64,000 nt of DNA from contig NC_085890.1 of the NCBI RefSeq assembly GCF_035222375.1, forward strand, positions 2,418,001 through 2,482,000. Direction: 5' to 3'. Shown one piece after another: positions 11,312 to 23,334 of this stretch (positions are counted from its first letter, which is position 1; each line of letters opens with the position of its first letter). This DNA is from Podospora pseudocomata (lineage: Eukaryota; Ascomycota; Sordariomycetes; Sordariales; Podosporaceae). The translations under genes were made by a program, and so were the position numbers. The notes below the pieces were generated by a model, which saw nothing but the letters and a program-made list of their open reading frames with translations, made no database searches and was not told the origin of the DNA.

Positions 11312-14300
11312 ATGGCCTACATCGCCCCAATCCACCGGCCAAGCAGCGTCGACCATGCCCTGCTCGCCAATGTCTATTCAGAAGAGGAGCAGAGCTTGGT
11401 TCTCTCGTCAGGATCACCCCCTTCTTTCGTTCTGTATACTACCAAACCGAGTTTACTAACAGACATCGGAATGCAGACGAACAAACCGAGTAGAAGTATG
11501 GCGCCCCTCCCCCGACGGCCTCCTCTCCCAAGCCCACACCACCAACGTCAACGGCACCATCGCCATGCTCCAAAAACTCCGACCAAAAGACGCCGAAACA
11601 GACCTCTTATTTGTCGGAACCGACCGCTTCGAGTACTTCACCCTCTACTGGAACCGGGAAACGTCTCAAATGGAAACCACGAATGCGACCCGCGACCCCG
11701 GAGAGCACTTTATGCGCAACTCGCAGTCCCTCGACAGAGCGATTGTCGACCCGTCAGGACGGTTCATCGCCATGCACCTATGGGAAGGCGTCATGACGAT
11801 CGCCCGCCTCGGCACCCGCAAGACAAACGCGGCGCAGCTGGACTGGATGGGACAGATCAGGCTGGCGGAACTGTTTATCAAGGCCTCGACATTTTTGCAT
11901 AACGAGACGGGACACCCGACGGTTGCTTTTCTTTACCAGACTAGCGCTAATGCGCAGGATTCGAAGCTGGCGACGTACCGGCTTACGTCTGACGACAGGA
12001 ACACGGTGGCCAGCGAGTTCAACGCGCAGAAACACAGGATCATTGATATCACGATTGCGGATGCGGGGGCGAATATGTTGATTCCCGTGAGGAAGGTGGA
12101 GGAGGAAGTGAAGAGGCACAACTTTCGCAATACGGGATCGGCTAAGCCGCATCTTGGGGGGGTTGTTGTGGTGGGGGAGACGAGACTGCTCTATATTGAC
12201 GACGTGACAAAGGCGACGGTGGAATCGAAGCTTGACAAGGCGAGCATTTTTGTCAAGTGGGCCGAGTACAATGTTCAGACGTATTTCCTTGCGGATGACT
12301 ACGGCTCGTTGCACTTGTTGACGATCAACACAGACGGGGCGGAGGTGAAGGGGATGGTCTTGACCAAGATTGGGGTCACGAGCAGGGCGAGCGAGCTGGT
12401 TTATCTGGGGAATGAGATGTTGTTTGTGGCGAGTCACCATGGGGATTCGCGGCTGTTTCAGCTTGACTTGAGCGCGGATAAGCCGGCGGACAAACCTTTC
12501 CTGACGCTGATCCAGACGATATCGAATATTGGGCCGATTATGGACTTTGCGGTGATGGACATGGGGAATAGAGGGGGGGAGGATAGCCAGTTGGGGAATG
12601 AGTACTCTTCGGGGCAGGCGAGGATTGTTTGCGGGAGCGGGGTTTACAAGGATGGGTCGTTGAGGAGTGTGAGGAGCGGCGTTGGGCTGGAGGATGTGGG
12701 GTTGTTGTTGGAGGATCTTGGGCAGCATGTGAGGGGGGTGTTCTCGCTGAGGGGGGCGGTTGGGGAGGGGAAGATGGATACGCTTGCTGTGAGCTTTTTG
12801 ACCGAGACGAGGGTTTTCAGGTTTGACTCTGAGGGTGGGGTGGAAGAGGTGGGGGACTTCATGGGTTTTCGGTTGGATTGCCAGACGTTGTTGGCGAGGA
12901 ATCTTGGGGGTGGGATGGTTTTGCAGGTTACGACGAGGGGGGTTGTGTTGGTCGATGCTGAGAGTGGGGTTACGGTGGCGACGTGGGTGCCCCGGGATGA
13001 GAACACCATTATCAATGCTTCTGCGGACGGGGAGTGGCTGTTGCTATCGGTGGAAGGGACGGGGCTGGTGTCGATCAGTACTGCTGGGAACGAGCTGCGG
13101 TTGGTGAAGGAGAAGGATATTAGCCAGCAGGATCAGGTTGCTTGCATACATGTTGCGCCACAGTTACAAGGGATCGGTGTGGTTGGGTTTTGGACGTCAG
13201 GGACGGTGTCGATTATTGACTTGAACACACTTGAGCCAATGCATGGGGAGTCACTACGGCAGAGCCAGGACGACGCGTCGATACCTCGGGAGGTGGTGCT
13301 TGTTCAGGTGGCTTCGCCTAAGGTGTCGGGGCCAACGCTCTTCGTCGCCATGGAGGATGGCCATGTTGTCACGTTCAACATCTCGGCCGATTTTGAGCTT
13401 TCGGGGAAGAAACAGGTTATCCTGGGTACACGGCAAGCCAGGCTTCACCTCCTCCCGCAAGACAACGACAGCATCTACAGCATCCTGGCCACGACGGAGC
13501 ACCCAAGCTTGATCTACGGTGAAGAGAACAGGATAGTATACTCGGCTGTCACCGCAGAGGAGGCCATGTTCATTTGTCCTTTTGATACAGAAGCATTCCC
13601 CGATTCGATCATTGTGGCGACGGACACACAGATCAAGATCTCCAAGATCGACCGCACGAGACGAACACACGTTCGCGAGTTACCCATGGGCGAGATGGTT
13701 CGTAGGATCGCCTACTCGCCAAAGGAAAAGGTTTTTGGTCTGGGTTGTATTAAGCGGTCGTTGGTGGACGGGGATGAGGTTGTCCAGAGCTCGTTTAGGC
13801 TGGTGGATGAGGTTATTTTCCAGCCTGTCGGTAAGACTTTTCAACTTGAGAGGACAAGTTACGTGGAGCTGGTTGAGGCGGTTGTCAGGGCTGAGCTTCC
13901 AGACTCGTATGGGAATCCTGCCGAACGGTTTATTGTCGGGACGAGCTTCTTGCCTGACCCGGATTATGCCATGACTGGTGAACACCGAGGGAGGATTTTG
14001 GTGTTTGGTATTGATGATAACAAGGACCCCTACTTAATCCTGAGCCACCTTACCAAGGGTGTGTGCAGGTGTCTGGAAGTCTTGGACGGGAATAAGATTG
14101 TGGCTGGGCTGGCCAAGACGGTGGCGATTGCGAGATACGACGAGACTTCTACGACGACGGCGACGTTGACGAGGCTGGCTTCGTACAAGCCGTCGACGCA
14201 TCCGATTCAGATTGCGGCGCAGGGGAATATCATCGGGGTGGCGGACGTGATGAAGAGTATGACGCTGGTTGAGTACATGCCTGGTGACAAGGATAGGCTG

Positions 14301-14911
14301 GTGGAGGTGGCCAGGCATTGGCAGTCGGCTGCGGGCACGGCGCTGTGTCATGTTGATGGGGATGACTGGCTGGAGGCGGATGATCAGGGGAACCTGATGA
14401 TGTTGAGGAGGAATGCGGATGCGGTGGTGATGGAGGATAGGAAGATTATGAGCGTGACGGCAGAGATGAATTTGGGGGAGATGGTGAACAGGATCAGGGC
14501 GGTGAGGGTTGAGACGAGTAGGGGGGCGATGGTGGTGCCGAGGGCGTTTTTGGGGACGGTAAGTCGCTCGGTGGTGTCCAATATTGAGACGGTTATGCTA
14601 ACAAGACACAGGTCAATGGCGGGATATACATGTTCGGCACCGTTGCGCCCGAGGCTCAGGACTTGCTATTACGATTCCAGGAAAAGCTGGCAAGGGTTGT
14701 ACACACAGCGGGGGAGATCGAGTTCAACTGCTACAGGGCGTTTAGAAATGCAGAAAGGGAGGGGAGCGAGCCGGTTAGATTCCTAGACGGGGAGCTATTA
14801 GAGCAGTTTCTAGACCAGGACGAGGCAACGCAGAGGGAGATTTGTGAGGGTTTGGGGCCCAGTTTAGAGCACATGAGGAATGTTGTGGAGGAGTTGAGGC
14901 GGATGCACTGA
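11312..14911 (+). CDS. DDB1: DDB1-type UV-damaged DNA-binding protein
   Basis: Three exons (11312-11406, 11477-14558, 14612-14911) give about 1158 residues, the usual length of DDB1 (about 1140). The start MAYIAPIHRPSSVDHALL is a family signature. The first intron sits before the conserved RTNRVEVWRPSPDG strand. The body has beta-propeller character and ends with FLDGELLEQFLDQDEATQREI, matching the family C-terminus. DDB1 is the adaptor of CUL4 ubiquitin ligases; in filamentous fungi it works with CUL4 in DNA repair and, in some species, in heterochromatin and DNA methylation control. CPSF-A/Rse1 paralogues share the fold, but the N- and C-termini fit DDB1 better. Confidence 0.93.
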
Positions 14912-15337
14912 GAGATATCCGTAAAATGTACATGAATTGATCTGCTGTCGATGTTGATAATAACCTCTTCTTCAGTGAGACTCTTCATGAGAATGAGTGA
15001 TGTCAGCAAGCATGAGTGTCCTGTGGATAGTGTAAAGCGGGCTTGGCATGCCACGGGAAGAATCGGAGTCCTCGGGCTCTGTCCAATCACCAGCCAGGCA
15101 ATTGCAAATTAGCTGCCTCAGGCACGCCACCTTTGCCAGACGTTTGACATTTGGTGCACAGGCCAAGTTCACAACTGGTCGGGAAATGTGGGAACAGCTC
15201 GGCCCAGAGAAAGCGAAAGTGAGACTAACCAAAAAACCTCAGTCCACGGACGCCGACGTCGACTTTGTGTGTCTCTATCTCCTCTCTCCCCTCTACCTAC
15301 CACCACCGCTCTTTTTTTTAAAGAAGCAGAAGCAACA
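14912..15337. other. Intergenic region, Rieske gene promoter and leader
   Basis: No gene seen. A pyrimidine-rich leader (CTCTCC/CTACC runs, then T8) directly precedes the Rieske ATG at 15338. Confidence 0.6.
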
Positions 15338-16280
15338 ATGGCGCCCCTCTCGACCGTGACGCGCGCCCTCGCCCGGCCCTCCGTCCTGCGTGTTGCCGCC
15401 CGCACCATCTCGACGACCCCGGCCGTCCGCGGCGACTCTTCCTACTCTAGCCCTTTCAAGGGCGAGAGCAACAGCACCAAGGTGCCGGATTTCTCAAAGT
15501 ACCTGTCGGACAAGAAGCCGAGCTCGAATGCGCTGATTAGCTATTTCATGGTGGGCACGTTGGGTGCGATCACTGCGGGGGGGGCGAAGAGTACCATTCA
15601 GGGTAGGTGATTTTGGGGTTAGGAAGGAGGGGGGTGGGGAAGGGATGGAGGGATCAATTGGAAGGATATGGGGTTGGTTAAGAAGGGGGAGGCTGACAGT
15701 GTGGTTGCTATACAGAGTTCCTCGTCAACATGTCCGCCTCTGCTGACGTCTTGGCTTTGGCCAAGGTTGAGGTTGATTTGAATGCCATTCCCGAGGGCAA
15801 GAACGTAAGGATTCTTTCTCTCTGGGGAATAGTTGGGAAGGGATAGGAAGGTTGGCTGACGGAGACAACAAAAAATAACAGGTCATCGTCAAGTGGAGAG
15901 GCAAGCCCGTCTTCATCCGCCACCGCACAGCCGCCGAGATTGAGGAGGCCAACAACATCAACGTTGCGTCGCTAAGAGACCCCGAGGCCGACAGCGATCG
16001 TGTTCAGAAGCCTGAGTGGCTTGTCATGTTGGGTATGTCAAGACACAAAAAATAGGGGGGGGGAGAGTGATGGATGATACTGACAGCAACACAACTAGGT
16101 GTCTGCACACACTTGGGTTGCGTCCCCATCGGCGAGGCCGGTGAGTACGGCGGCTGGTTCTGCCCCTGCCACGGCTCCCACTACGACATTTCGGGCCGCA
16201 TCAGAAAGGGCCCTGCCCCTCTGAACCTCGAGATTCCCGCGTACGAGTTCCCCGAGGACGACAAGCTGGTTATTGGTTAA
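15338..16280 (+). CDS. RIP1: Rieske iron-sulfur subunit of cytochrome bc1 (complex III)
   Basis: Four exons (15338-15602, 15716-15804, 15882-16032, 16099-16280) give 228 residues. The N-terminus is rich in R, S and A with no acidic residues (about 1-30), a mitochondrial presequence. One membrane helix follows ([15 protein letters not shown]). The 2Fe-2S cluster motifs are CTHLGC (residues ~171-176) and CPCHGSH (~190-196), providing the two Cys and two His ligands plus the disulfide pair. The subunit passes electrons from ubiquinol to cytochrome c1 at the inner mitochondrial membrane. Length and motif spacing match the fungal family. The last intron lies just before the first cluster loop. Confidence 0.97.
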
Positions 16281-16342
16281 ACGCTTGCTACTTTGCTGCG
16301 GTTTTGTTGCGGAGAAAATAAAAAGCGAGCGAATCGATAGAA

Positions 16343-16376
<34 letters not shown>

Positions 16377-17067
16377 CCTAAAATGCAAAAACTTGTATAT
16401 TCTTGTCCACCACCAATGCGCAGGTTTTCTAGAGGGGTTAGGGGGTTGGGGTAGCTGGGAGGAGCTAACGTTGAAATTGTTGTATTAGTACCATGAGAAG
16501 GGGAGGCGGTGGTTTGAGCAATATTGATAGACGTGTCAAACAGACAGATGAGAGAGGGTAGAAATGGATATACTGGAGACTCAAGCACGCAGGGAATGTT
16601 GTTGTTACCTGTTGTCCTTGCCAATGCTAGTGAGTGTTTCTTTGGCTCAACATATGGCTTAACTTTGCTGTTCATGGCTGGTGAGGACTGAAAATTGTCT
16701 TGTATGTTGAGACAAAGCACCCACGCCGCTTTGTTCCAGCCTAATCAAGTCGACAACATAAGTTTTGATGGCAAAGTTCCGGAAACGTGCCTCTTGATGA
16801 AAGAAGCGGTTCGGAGTTAGTTGGCTGTTGACTATTACGAGAGTGGTGTTGTCAAAGTATCCTCTCCAGCCTTTTCCGGTGATGATGGTTAACCCCCCTT
16901 TTAATACGGGAGTTTATAGGACTGGGACGCAAGTGAAACTCTCTGCTCAAAGTGAACCTCTAGGGGTTCTCGTCAACAAATACGTTTTCTGCTCTTTGCT
17001 TATTGTGGGTAGCCCTCCCAGTGGGATACGCCAGCAAATACCCCTTTTTATAGGTACATCCATCAAC
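16281..17067. other. Intergenic region with AG microsatellite
   Basis: No gene supported. The first part is probably the Rieske 3' UTR and includes an (AG)n tract at 16343-16375; the second part is the RING gene promoter. An in-frame extension upstream of 17068 has no conserved character. Confidence 0.5.
16343..16375. repeat. AG microsatellite
   Basis: An almost perfect (AG)n run just after the Rieske stop, probably transcribed in its 3' UTR. Confidence 0.9.
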
Positions 17068-17940
17068 ATGGCCTCCTCCTCCTCCCCCCGCCGCGCCCTC
17101 CTCAACCACGTCCACCAACTCCGCACCTACCTCTCCTTCTCCCCCGAGCAAAAAGCCCGCCGCCCCGTCCCGTTTGTCCGCTGCGACATCTGCCGCTCCG
17201 AAACAGGCGAGATCATCACCCCCGCGACCCCCGGCTCGGCATTGACAACCTTCCCCCTCAGCCCGACGGACTGCGTCCGCGCTGGTCTTGTCCTGCCGTG
17301 CGGCCACATGTTCCACACCGAATGCTGGGACCCCTACCCAGCCACGTTCCGCGGCAAGGGCGCCATCACCTGCCCGCGCTGCCGCCTCCGGCTCAACTTC
17401 TCGGGGATGGAACGCAATAGATGTGTTGATCTCCCCTGGCGGTACCACATGCCCGAACCGGACAACCCCAGCTGGAAGTGGGAGATTGAGAAAATCCCAA
17501 AGACGGCGCAGGAGTATATCCTCGAGGGGAGGGAGGCCGAGTTTGAGTTGGGGGCCATGTGCAACGTTGACAGGTTGATCGGGGCGAGTTTGCTGGGGGA
17601 GAATATCGAGGTGGAGAGGGACTTGGTCGAGGGGAGGGGGGAGAGGGTCGAGTTGAGCAAGTTGGTGGACAAGGTGAGGGCGGATGGGTGGTTTTTTGAG
17701 GAGGAGATTGATCTTGCTTTTCCGGGGTGGTTGCCGAGGATGGAGGTGGGGGATATACGGCGGGAGCCGCCGAGGGGGGAGGAGGAGGCTTGGGTGGAGG
17801 GGCGGTTGAAGAGGTTGATGAGGAGGGAGGGGTACACTTGGAGGGGGGAGCCGCCGCCGGGGAGCAGGAGAAGTGGCCGTAATTTGTGGAATATTAGTGG
17901 GGATGATGATGAGGATGATGATGAGGATGATGAAGCATGA
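17068..17940 (+). CDS. RING-H2 finger protein, probable E3 ubiquitin ligase
   Basis: Single exon, 290 residues, starting at MASSSSPRRALLNHV. The RING runs from about residue 40 to 110: CDIC, then PCGHMFHTEC (C-x-H-x2-H-x2-C), then CPRC, the C3H2C3 order. A long stretch separates the first two pairs. The rest has no recognised domain; the C-terminus is an acidic D/E run encoded by a GAT/GAG repeat that continues past the stop. RING-H2 proteins usually recruit E2 enzymes, but substrate and location cannot be inferred. Upstream in-frame codons look like leader sequence, so I chose the ATG at 17068. Confidence 0.82.
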   Translation: MASSSSPRRALLNHVHQLRTYLSFSPEQKARRPVPFVRCDICRSETGEIITPATPGSALTTFPLSPTDCVRAGLVLPCGHMFHTECWDPYPATFRGKGAITCPRCRLRLNFSGMERNRCVDLPWRYHMPEPDNPSWKWEIEKIPKTAQEYILEGREAEFELGAMCNVDRLIGASLLGENIEVERDLVEGRGERVELSKLVDKVRADGWFFEEEIDLAFPGWLPRMEVGDIRREPPRGEEEAWVEGRLKRLMRREGYTWRGEPPPGSRRSGRNLWNISGDDDEDDDEDDEA

Positions 17941-18029
17941 TGATGAGGATGATGAGGATGATGAGGATGATGAGGATGATGATGAGGAGGAGGAGGAGGA
18001 TAGTGAGATGGATGATGAGGAGGAGGAGT
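17901..18029. repeat. GAT/GAG trinucleotide repeat spanning a stop codon
   Basis: An imperfect (GAT)n/(GAG)n array encodes the Asp/Glu tail of the RING protein, includes its stop, and continues about 90 bp into the 3' flank. Confidence 0.9.
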
Positions 18030-18421
18030 GAGGGAGGGAGGGAAGGGAGGTTGGTGTTTTGATCTAGAACCAAGAGATGTCTTTGTGTGTCTGTTTACAC
18101 ACACTCTTCTAACCCCTTTGACACCCCAAGTGCGGTACTAATCCACATGAGATATAAACCCCAGCTCCAAGACATTTCACACATAAAGTCACACTTGCAA
18201 GATTCACACTTCACCAAAAAACACACAGACAACAAAATAGCAACTATTCATATCCGTTTCCATTTCCCTCCTGCTCCCTCTCAAAACAATAATAATAAAA
18301 AGCCACGCCTCGCAGCGTAAAGAATACCGGGTTAAAACTGTTTCCATGATTTACCCTTCATATATCAAAAGTATACATCCTCCTCGAACTCCGCCCCCTT
18401 CACAAACTATCCTACATCTCT
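17941..18421. other. Convergent intergenic region
   Basis: Lies between the RING gene (+) and the wall-protein gene (-). It holds the end of the GAT repeat and presumed 3' UTRs of both; no gene seen. Confidence 0.6.
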
Positions 18422-19831
18422 TCACAACCCCAAAGCAGCATTAAACACGCTAGCAGCCTGAGCACCCTCAGCCTGACTAGCAGCCGCCGCGCCCTCCTCA
18501 CAAGCCTCGATCGTCTCGGGGCTAGCCTTGCACGCACTATCCAGCCTCTGGCAGACAAAGAACGAAATAATATCAATGTTGAGCGCAGACCCATGCGAGA
18601 AATCAGCCGCGTTCACAGGCTGGAAGCTCTCCTCCTGACGCCCGTCAAGCCCAGCAGCGAACTGAATAGCGGGGCTGCCGCAGCTCCCAAAGTCCAGGAC
18701 ATTCTGGCGGCGACCGACGACGGAACGGCGAGCCTTGCGACGACGAGCAGCAGCCAAGCAAGCGGCCTCCTGTTGGTCGCACTGTCCAGCACCACCCTGG
18801 ATCTGACCAGAGTTAGCAGCGTTGGCGCAGGCGTTCTTCTGAATGGCGCACGAGCGCTGGATGGCGGCGCCGGCTTGGAGGAAGGTGTTTCCGTTGACGG
18901 AGAAGGGGCGGTTGGAAGCAGGGTCGGAGATGACGGCGGGGGCAGGGCCGCCGAGGGCGCCGGTGAAGGTCTGGACGTTCACAGTGCCGGTGGGGACCTC
19001 CTCAACGGGGGGTTCCTCAACGACGGGTGGCTCCTCATCTTCAACGACCGGCTCGCAGACCTCCTCCTCGTCAACGGGGGGCTCCTCGACAGCCGGGGGC
19101 TCCTCGACAGCAGGCTCGTCATCAACAACAGGCTCGCAGACCTCCTGATCGCCAACAGCGGCGAGGATGTCGGCCTCCGAAACAGCAGGCACCAAAAGGT
19201 TCTGGGAAATGATGCACCCGATCGCATCGTTCTCGTCGTTGCAGGTGTTACCAGCAGCAGTAGGGTCGCCAATCTCACCAGGGGCAAAGGTGCCGCTCTG
19301 CAGAGCAAGAAGCGGGTCAGCCCCGATGGAGAACAAAGCTTTGGCGACCTCGAGCTCGACCTCGGCGTTGTTGGCCGCCTCGGCAGAAGCAGGGTCCTGG
19401 TGCTGGTTGATGTTGACGAGCTCGGCATTGACAGGAGTCTCGTTGCAGAGGGGGGAAGCCTCGCCGACGGTCAAGGTGTTACGCTCGAGGGCACGGAAGA
19501 GGATGGCGTTGATGGCCAAGTCGAGGTCGTTGGCGGCCTTGGCGTTGGTGAGAGCCTGGTCGGCGACGATCTGCTGGAGGCAGTCGAGGCGGTCGGCCGA
19601 GATGTCACCGGCGCCGTTGGCGGCGGCGGCGTTGCCGAGGAGGGGGAACACGCAGTCGAGGATGTTGTTTGGGTTGTTGAGCTTGAGGGCGACGTTGCAG
19701 GCGCGCAGGACGGCCTCGTGCGAGTGTTCCTGGGGAACCTCGCGCTTGGTGGCTCGGAGGGAGTAAGTGGGCACATCGCGGGCCGAGGCGAGGCCAACGG
19801 CGATGGCCACAAGAGCAGTTCCGTACTTCAT
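18422..19831 (-). CDS. Secreted cell-wall-type protein with acidic Pro-rich linker
   Basis: Single exon, 469 residues. The ATG at 19831 gives a clean signal peptide (MKYGTALVAIAVGLASARD); an ATG 15 codons upstream would place a His-rich stretch before it and is less likely. An Ala-rich N-terminal half with paired cysteines leads to a linker (about residues 235-290) of repeated EEPP/CEPVV units. Then comes a domain starting NVQTFTGALGGPAP with SCAIQKNACANAANSG, a module common in ascomycete wall or secreted proteins. Dibasic stretches (RRRKARRS, VGRRQN) near residue 375 are plausible Kex2 sites. No GPI signal or membrane helix is evident at the C-terminus. Role in the wall or matrix is inferred. 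The antisense strand is also open for over 1 kb, probably a codon-bias effect. Confidence 0.82.
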   Translation of the reverse strand: MKYGTALVAIAVGLASARDVPTYSLRATKREVPQEHSHEAVLRACNVALKLNNPNNILDCVFPLLGNAAAANGAGDISADRLDCLQQIVADQALTNAKAANDLDLAINAILFRALERNTLTVGEASPLCNETPVNAELVNINQHQDPASAEAANNAEVELEVAKALFSIGADPLLALQSGTFAPGEIGDPTAAGNTCNDENDAIGCIISQNLLVPAVSEADILAAVGDQEVCEPVVDDEPAVEEPPAVEEPPVDEEEVCEPVVEDEEPPVVEEPPVEEVPTGTVNVQTFTGALGGPAPAVISDPASNRPFSVNGNTFLQAGAAIQRSCAIQKNACANAANSGQIQGGAGQCDQQEAACLAAARRRKARRSVVGRRQNVLDFGSCGSPAIQFAAGLDGRQEESFQPVNAADFSHGSALNIDIISFFVCQRLDSACKASPETIEACEEGAAAASQAEGAQAASVFNAALGL

Positions 19832-22146
19832 GGTGATGGTTGGTTGGTTGTGGTGGTGGTGGTGATGTTTACACACAAAAAGGGACTGATATGTACAGTT
19901 GAAAGAGAAGGGAGGCCCGGCCTAAGGAGGTAAAAATGATCGTGTACCAAAAGAGTGTCTTGGAGCCAAGTTCACAGAACTAAAGCTAACAAAAAAGAGA
20001 GGACGAAGTCGGGGTGAGCGTGAGGAGAGAGGTGGAAAGGAAACGGTGACATTGTGAAGGGTGGTGGTATCTTATATACGGAGTATGGGCATATGCCATT
20101 TGGCTATGCCAGGGGCAGGAAGATCGGGAGGATGTGCCGCCAGACGGGGGGAGCATGGATCCTGGGATTCTCTTTCTCCTCCTTGCCAACGGTGAGCAAG
20201 GCCTGTACCGATTGTCAGGACGAAGCTAGAGACCATGACTAGCAAGGTGGCCCTTGTCGATACACCAGCTACAGGGTGCTGTGAGCCGCTGGCCTAGAAG
20301 GGCGACACCGGTTGCGATGTGTTCCGGAACAAGACGAACACCGCGAGCCGCGTGGGCGCTTGTGGTTGTGGGGTTTGACCATAACCCAGCTTCCCGCTCA
20401 GGAGGTGCGGCAGACCCATGCTTGTTGTAAGTGCGTAGGTGAGAGTTCGGATTTCCCGTTTGGACTGACGACTGCCTGCTTTGACCCCTTGGTGATGCCT
20501 GGGCAGCTTGAGATTCTTCTTCCTGTCATGATTACAACTGTTCGGAGGTAAGGATTGCGGTGGACTTGTACAAGATGACAAGGTCGCATGGCAGGGCGAA
20601 GAATGGCCGTTCTTGGTGTTGGCAACCGAGAGAGGCTCCAGTGGGCTCACCGTAGCAATTTCCTTGTGATGTCACATTGGATTCCTCTCTGAAGTCCATG
20701 ATCAGATCAGACGGAACATGGGACGTCGCCTGTCTCACCTTGGTGGATGCATGGAGAGAGCCGCATGCAGGGGACGCTGAAGGTACGTAGCGCCCCGCTC
20801 GAAACGATGAACGGTGGCTCGCGAGTTGGCGGCATCATCCCCGCTAACACCGTTCCACTCAATTTCTGTTGCCAAGTGTTAGTGACGGTCCATCGGAGAT
20901 TTCCTCAGACACCACAGAAACATGTCGACTGCGACGACATTCCCCTTGAAATCCCCAACCACGGCGCCGACCCAACGTGTACGCGAGCAAATCTTTCCTG
21001 CCGTTTTCATGATCACCACTGTCATCCAGCCACAGGAAAAAGAGACAACCCTCTCCGGGTTTCTTGGAAAAGGTCAACATCAGACGAAAACGAGATGAGC
21101 TTGCGAGCCGTTAGATAATGGCATTCGCCCGTCTTCGCTTGGCTGAAGAGATGGGATTTCGACATGGTATTTGCCGCCCTCTGATACAGCACGTGATGAA
21201 ACCTTTGATTTCGAGCATGCTCCCATCTATCACAATCGATCAGATCTCATTCGGCCTGTCGTCCGAACAATTCGAATGCCTCTTCCGCTGTGGCTGTCTA
21301 TCACTCACCTATCACGGATCTCATCCCTATTTCCCACCATTTACTACGCAACATCCTCTCCTGCTCAACATTCCCCATCCCCATCCCATCCCATCACAAC
21401 CCCCACGCATCACCCCCCCTGCCCAGAAACAACAACGTCACTATCACCAAGGCATAAACCCTCCAACCGGCACATCCATTCCCCGAATCATCAAAATGAC
21501 ACTCAACCTTTTAACCTTCAAGCGCCTGCATGAACCGTTTTAGGGGCTTCGTCTCCAAAAGAATTTCCCCTAAGCAAATACATGTCGGGTAGGTCAAGCT
21601 TCAGTAACGTCAACCGGTACTTGTATGATCGGCGCCCTATTGAGGTGACAGTACCACTCTTTATCAAAGAAAGGGGGTTATATGATCAAGGCATATACGC
21701 CTGGGCAGCAGGGGTGCAGGTTCATGATCGTTGACGCATCAAACACTGTGACCATCCATCACCGGTGCTCGAACGTACAAGTACTATACGAGTACGCGTG
21801 CCAGCTCCCAGAGGGTCGCTGTTTGCTATCGAGACTGACAGTGCTCGACCATTAAGCACCTATCACTGTTTCTCGCCTTCGATCGGCATGCCCCATTCTT
21901 GGAAGCTGGACTCAAAGCTTCTTGTGCAACAGACCCGAAGGCAAGGACCAAAGCAAGTCACTCTCGATCCATCATTGATTGCCTTGTGGACTTGATCTCT
22001 TCCGAGCTGTATACCTATCCACGCCAGGTCAGGTCACTCGAGGTGAACCCAAATGCTTCGGAAACATATATACGCTTGCCCATCACGCGGTGTAACTGGA
22101 GGTCTCTGGAGCATTAGCAATCTTGCCCAGCTTACCAACCCCCAGC
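19832..22146. other. Intergenic region, about 2.3 kb, no gene recognised
   Basis: Lies upstream of the wall-protein gene and downstream of the R3H-type gene. It is the largest gap in the left half. Short frames exist on both strands, but none has a motif. A GGT/GTG-rich leader lies next to the wall-protein ATG (about 19840-19866). Confidence 0.5.
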
Positions 22147-23334
22147 TTAGAACATCTCCCACAGCGGCGGTGGCAAAACAGGCAAATGCTGCTCCTTCAC
22201 GGCCACCTTCCTCTGCTGCTGCTTCTTCACCCCCACAAAAATGACCTTCTTCCCCTTGCTACCCTGCCCCTGGACGAGAACACTCTTAGAATCCAAGCCA
22301 TAATAATCAGAGATGGAGTGCGTCAACCACCGCCTAAATGCGCGCTCATTAGTACCCTCATATCACACACACAGTCACTGGGCAGGAGAAACATACTTAA
22401 ACGCACCCCCAACCTCATCATCCCCCGCCGTATCAAGCACCATCCCCCTCTCCTGCTCCCCACCAACCCGCCTCGTAGCACTCTTGATCTGAGTCTCCAC
22501 GGGCGGCTTCCCCTCCCTCACTTTATCCCCCCCCCTCCCCACAAACACAATCTCCTCATCCTCCGGATCCGTCTCCTCACTCTCCATCGCCTCCTCCTCC
22601 TTCCGCCTCTCCTGTTCCTCCACCGTCACCGCCAGCCCCCTCTCAACAACAAACCTCCTAACCGGCTCCTCCAACACCCTCAACCACCTCCCCACCGCCG
22701 GCGTCCTCTTCGCCGTAGCCCGAAAGTTCTGGGGTATATACCCCAGCCCCCCCGGGCCCGGTTTAGTTTCCTGCCTAGGATGCTTCCTCCCCTCCACAAC
22801 CTCCCTCAACCCCCGGTCCCAGTACCCCGCAAGTTGGTACGGCACCGTGGGCAAGACAGGATACGTAGGTTGAATCTGGTAATCACTCGGCAGAGGCGGC
22901 TGCGCGTTGGGGACCCCCAAAAGGTGATCATTCTCCCACCTCCTCCTCTGTCTCGACCCGGGGTTTCCCTTGATCAACGCCTCCCGTTTCTTCATCGAGT
23001 CCCTTCTTGACGGGGGACGGCGAGGAGGGGTGATTGTTTGCCTTGCTGCACCCGCAGCGGGGTCAAACCTCAGCTTGAGAGCCGCGGCAGGGAGATCATG
23101 GCTATCAATCGGGATAGCGAGCGAGTTCGAGGTCCCGCGCGCGACTTGGGGGGTGATGTTCAGGGACTCGAGCGCCGAGACGGTCCAAGCTTCGATGTCG
23201 ACCGTGGCTGTTGAGGCGGAGGAGAGGGTGTGCTGATGCAGGGGGGCGGATGGGGGGTGTTGCTGTTGAGGGTGGCTGTCGGAGTGTTCGCCGTCCTCGG
23301 AGGGGGCGGAGGGGGGGTGCTGGGTGATTGCCAT
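22147..23334 (-). CDS. R3H-associated N-terminal domain protein
   Basis: Two exons (22397-23334 and 22147-22333, minus strand) give 374 residues. The conserved core NPGSRQRRRWENDHLLG followed by YPVLPTVPYQLAGYWD (about residues 115-180) is the R3H-associated N-terminal domain. The joined second exon gives FKRWLTHSISDYYGLDS and a lysine-rich strand KGKKVIFVGVKK, as expected for an R3H-like nucleic-acid-binding end. The N-terminus is disordered and His/Ser/Pro rich; residues ~245-290 are acidic. A further in-frame ATG lies upstream at 23481, but the segment between looks like leader. Such proteins are presumed to bind single-stranded nucleic acid; the cellular role is unknown. Confidence 0.8.

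Noticed and set aside
18593-19933. 446-codon plus-strand frame opposite the wall-protein gene
   Set aside because: Antisense of a gene with signal peptide and conserved module; openness is explained by codon bias. Kept only as a note in the findings.
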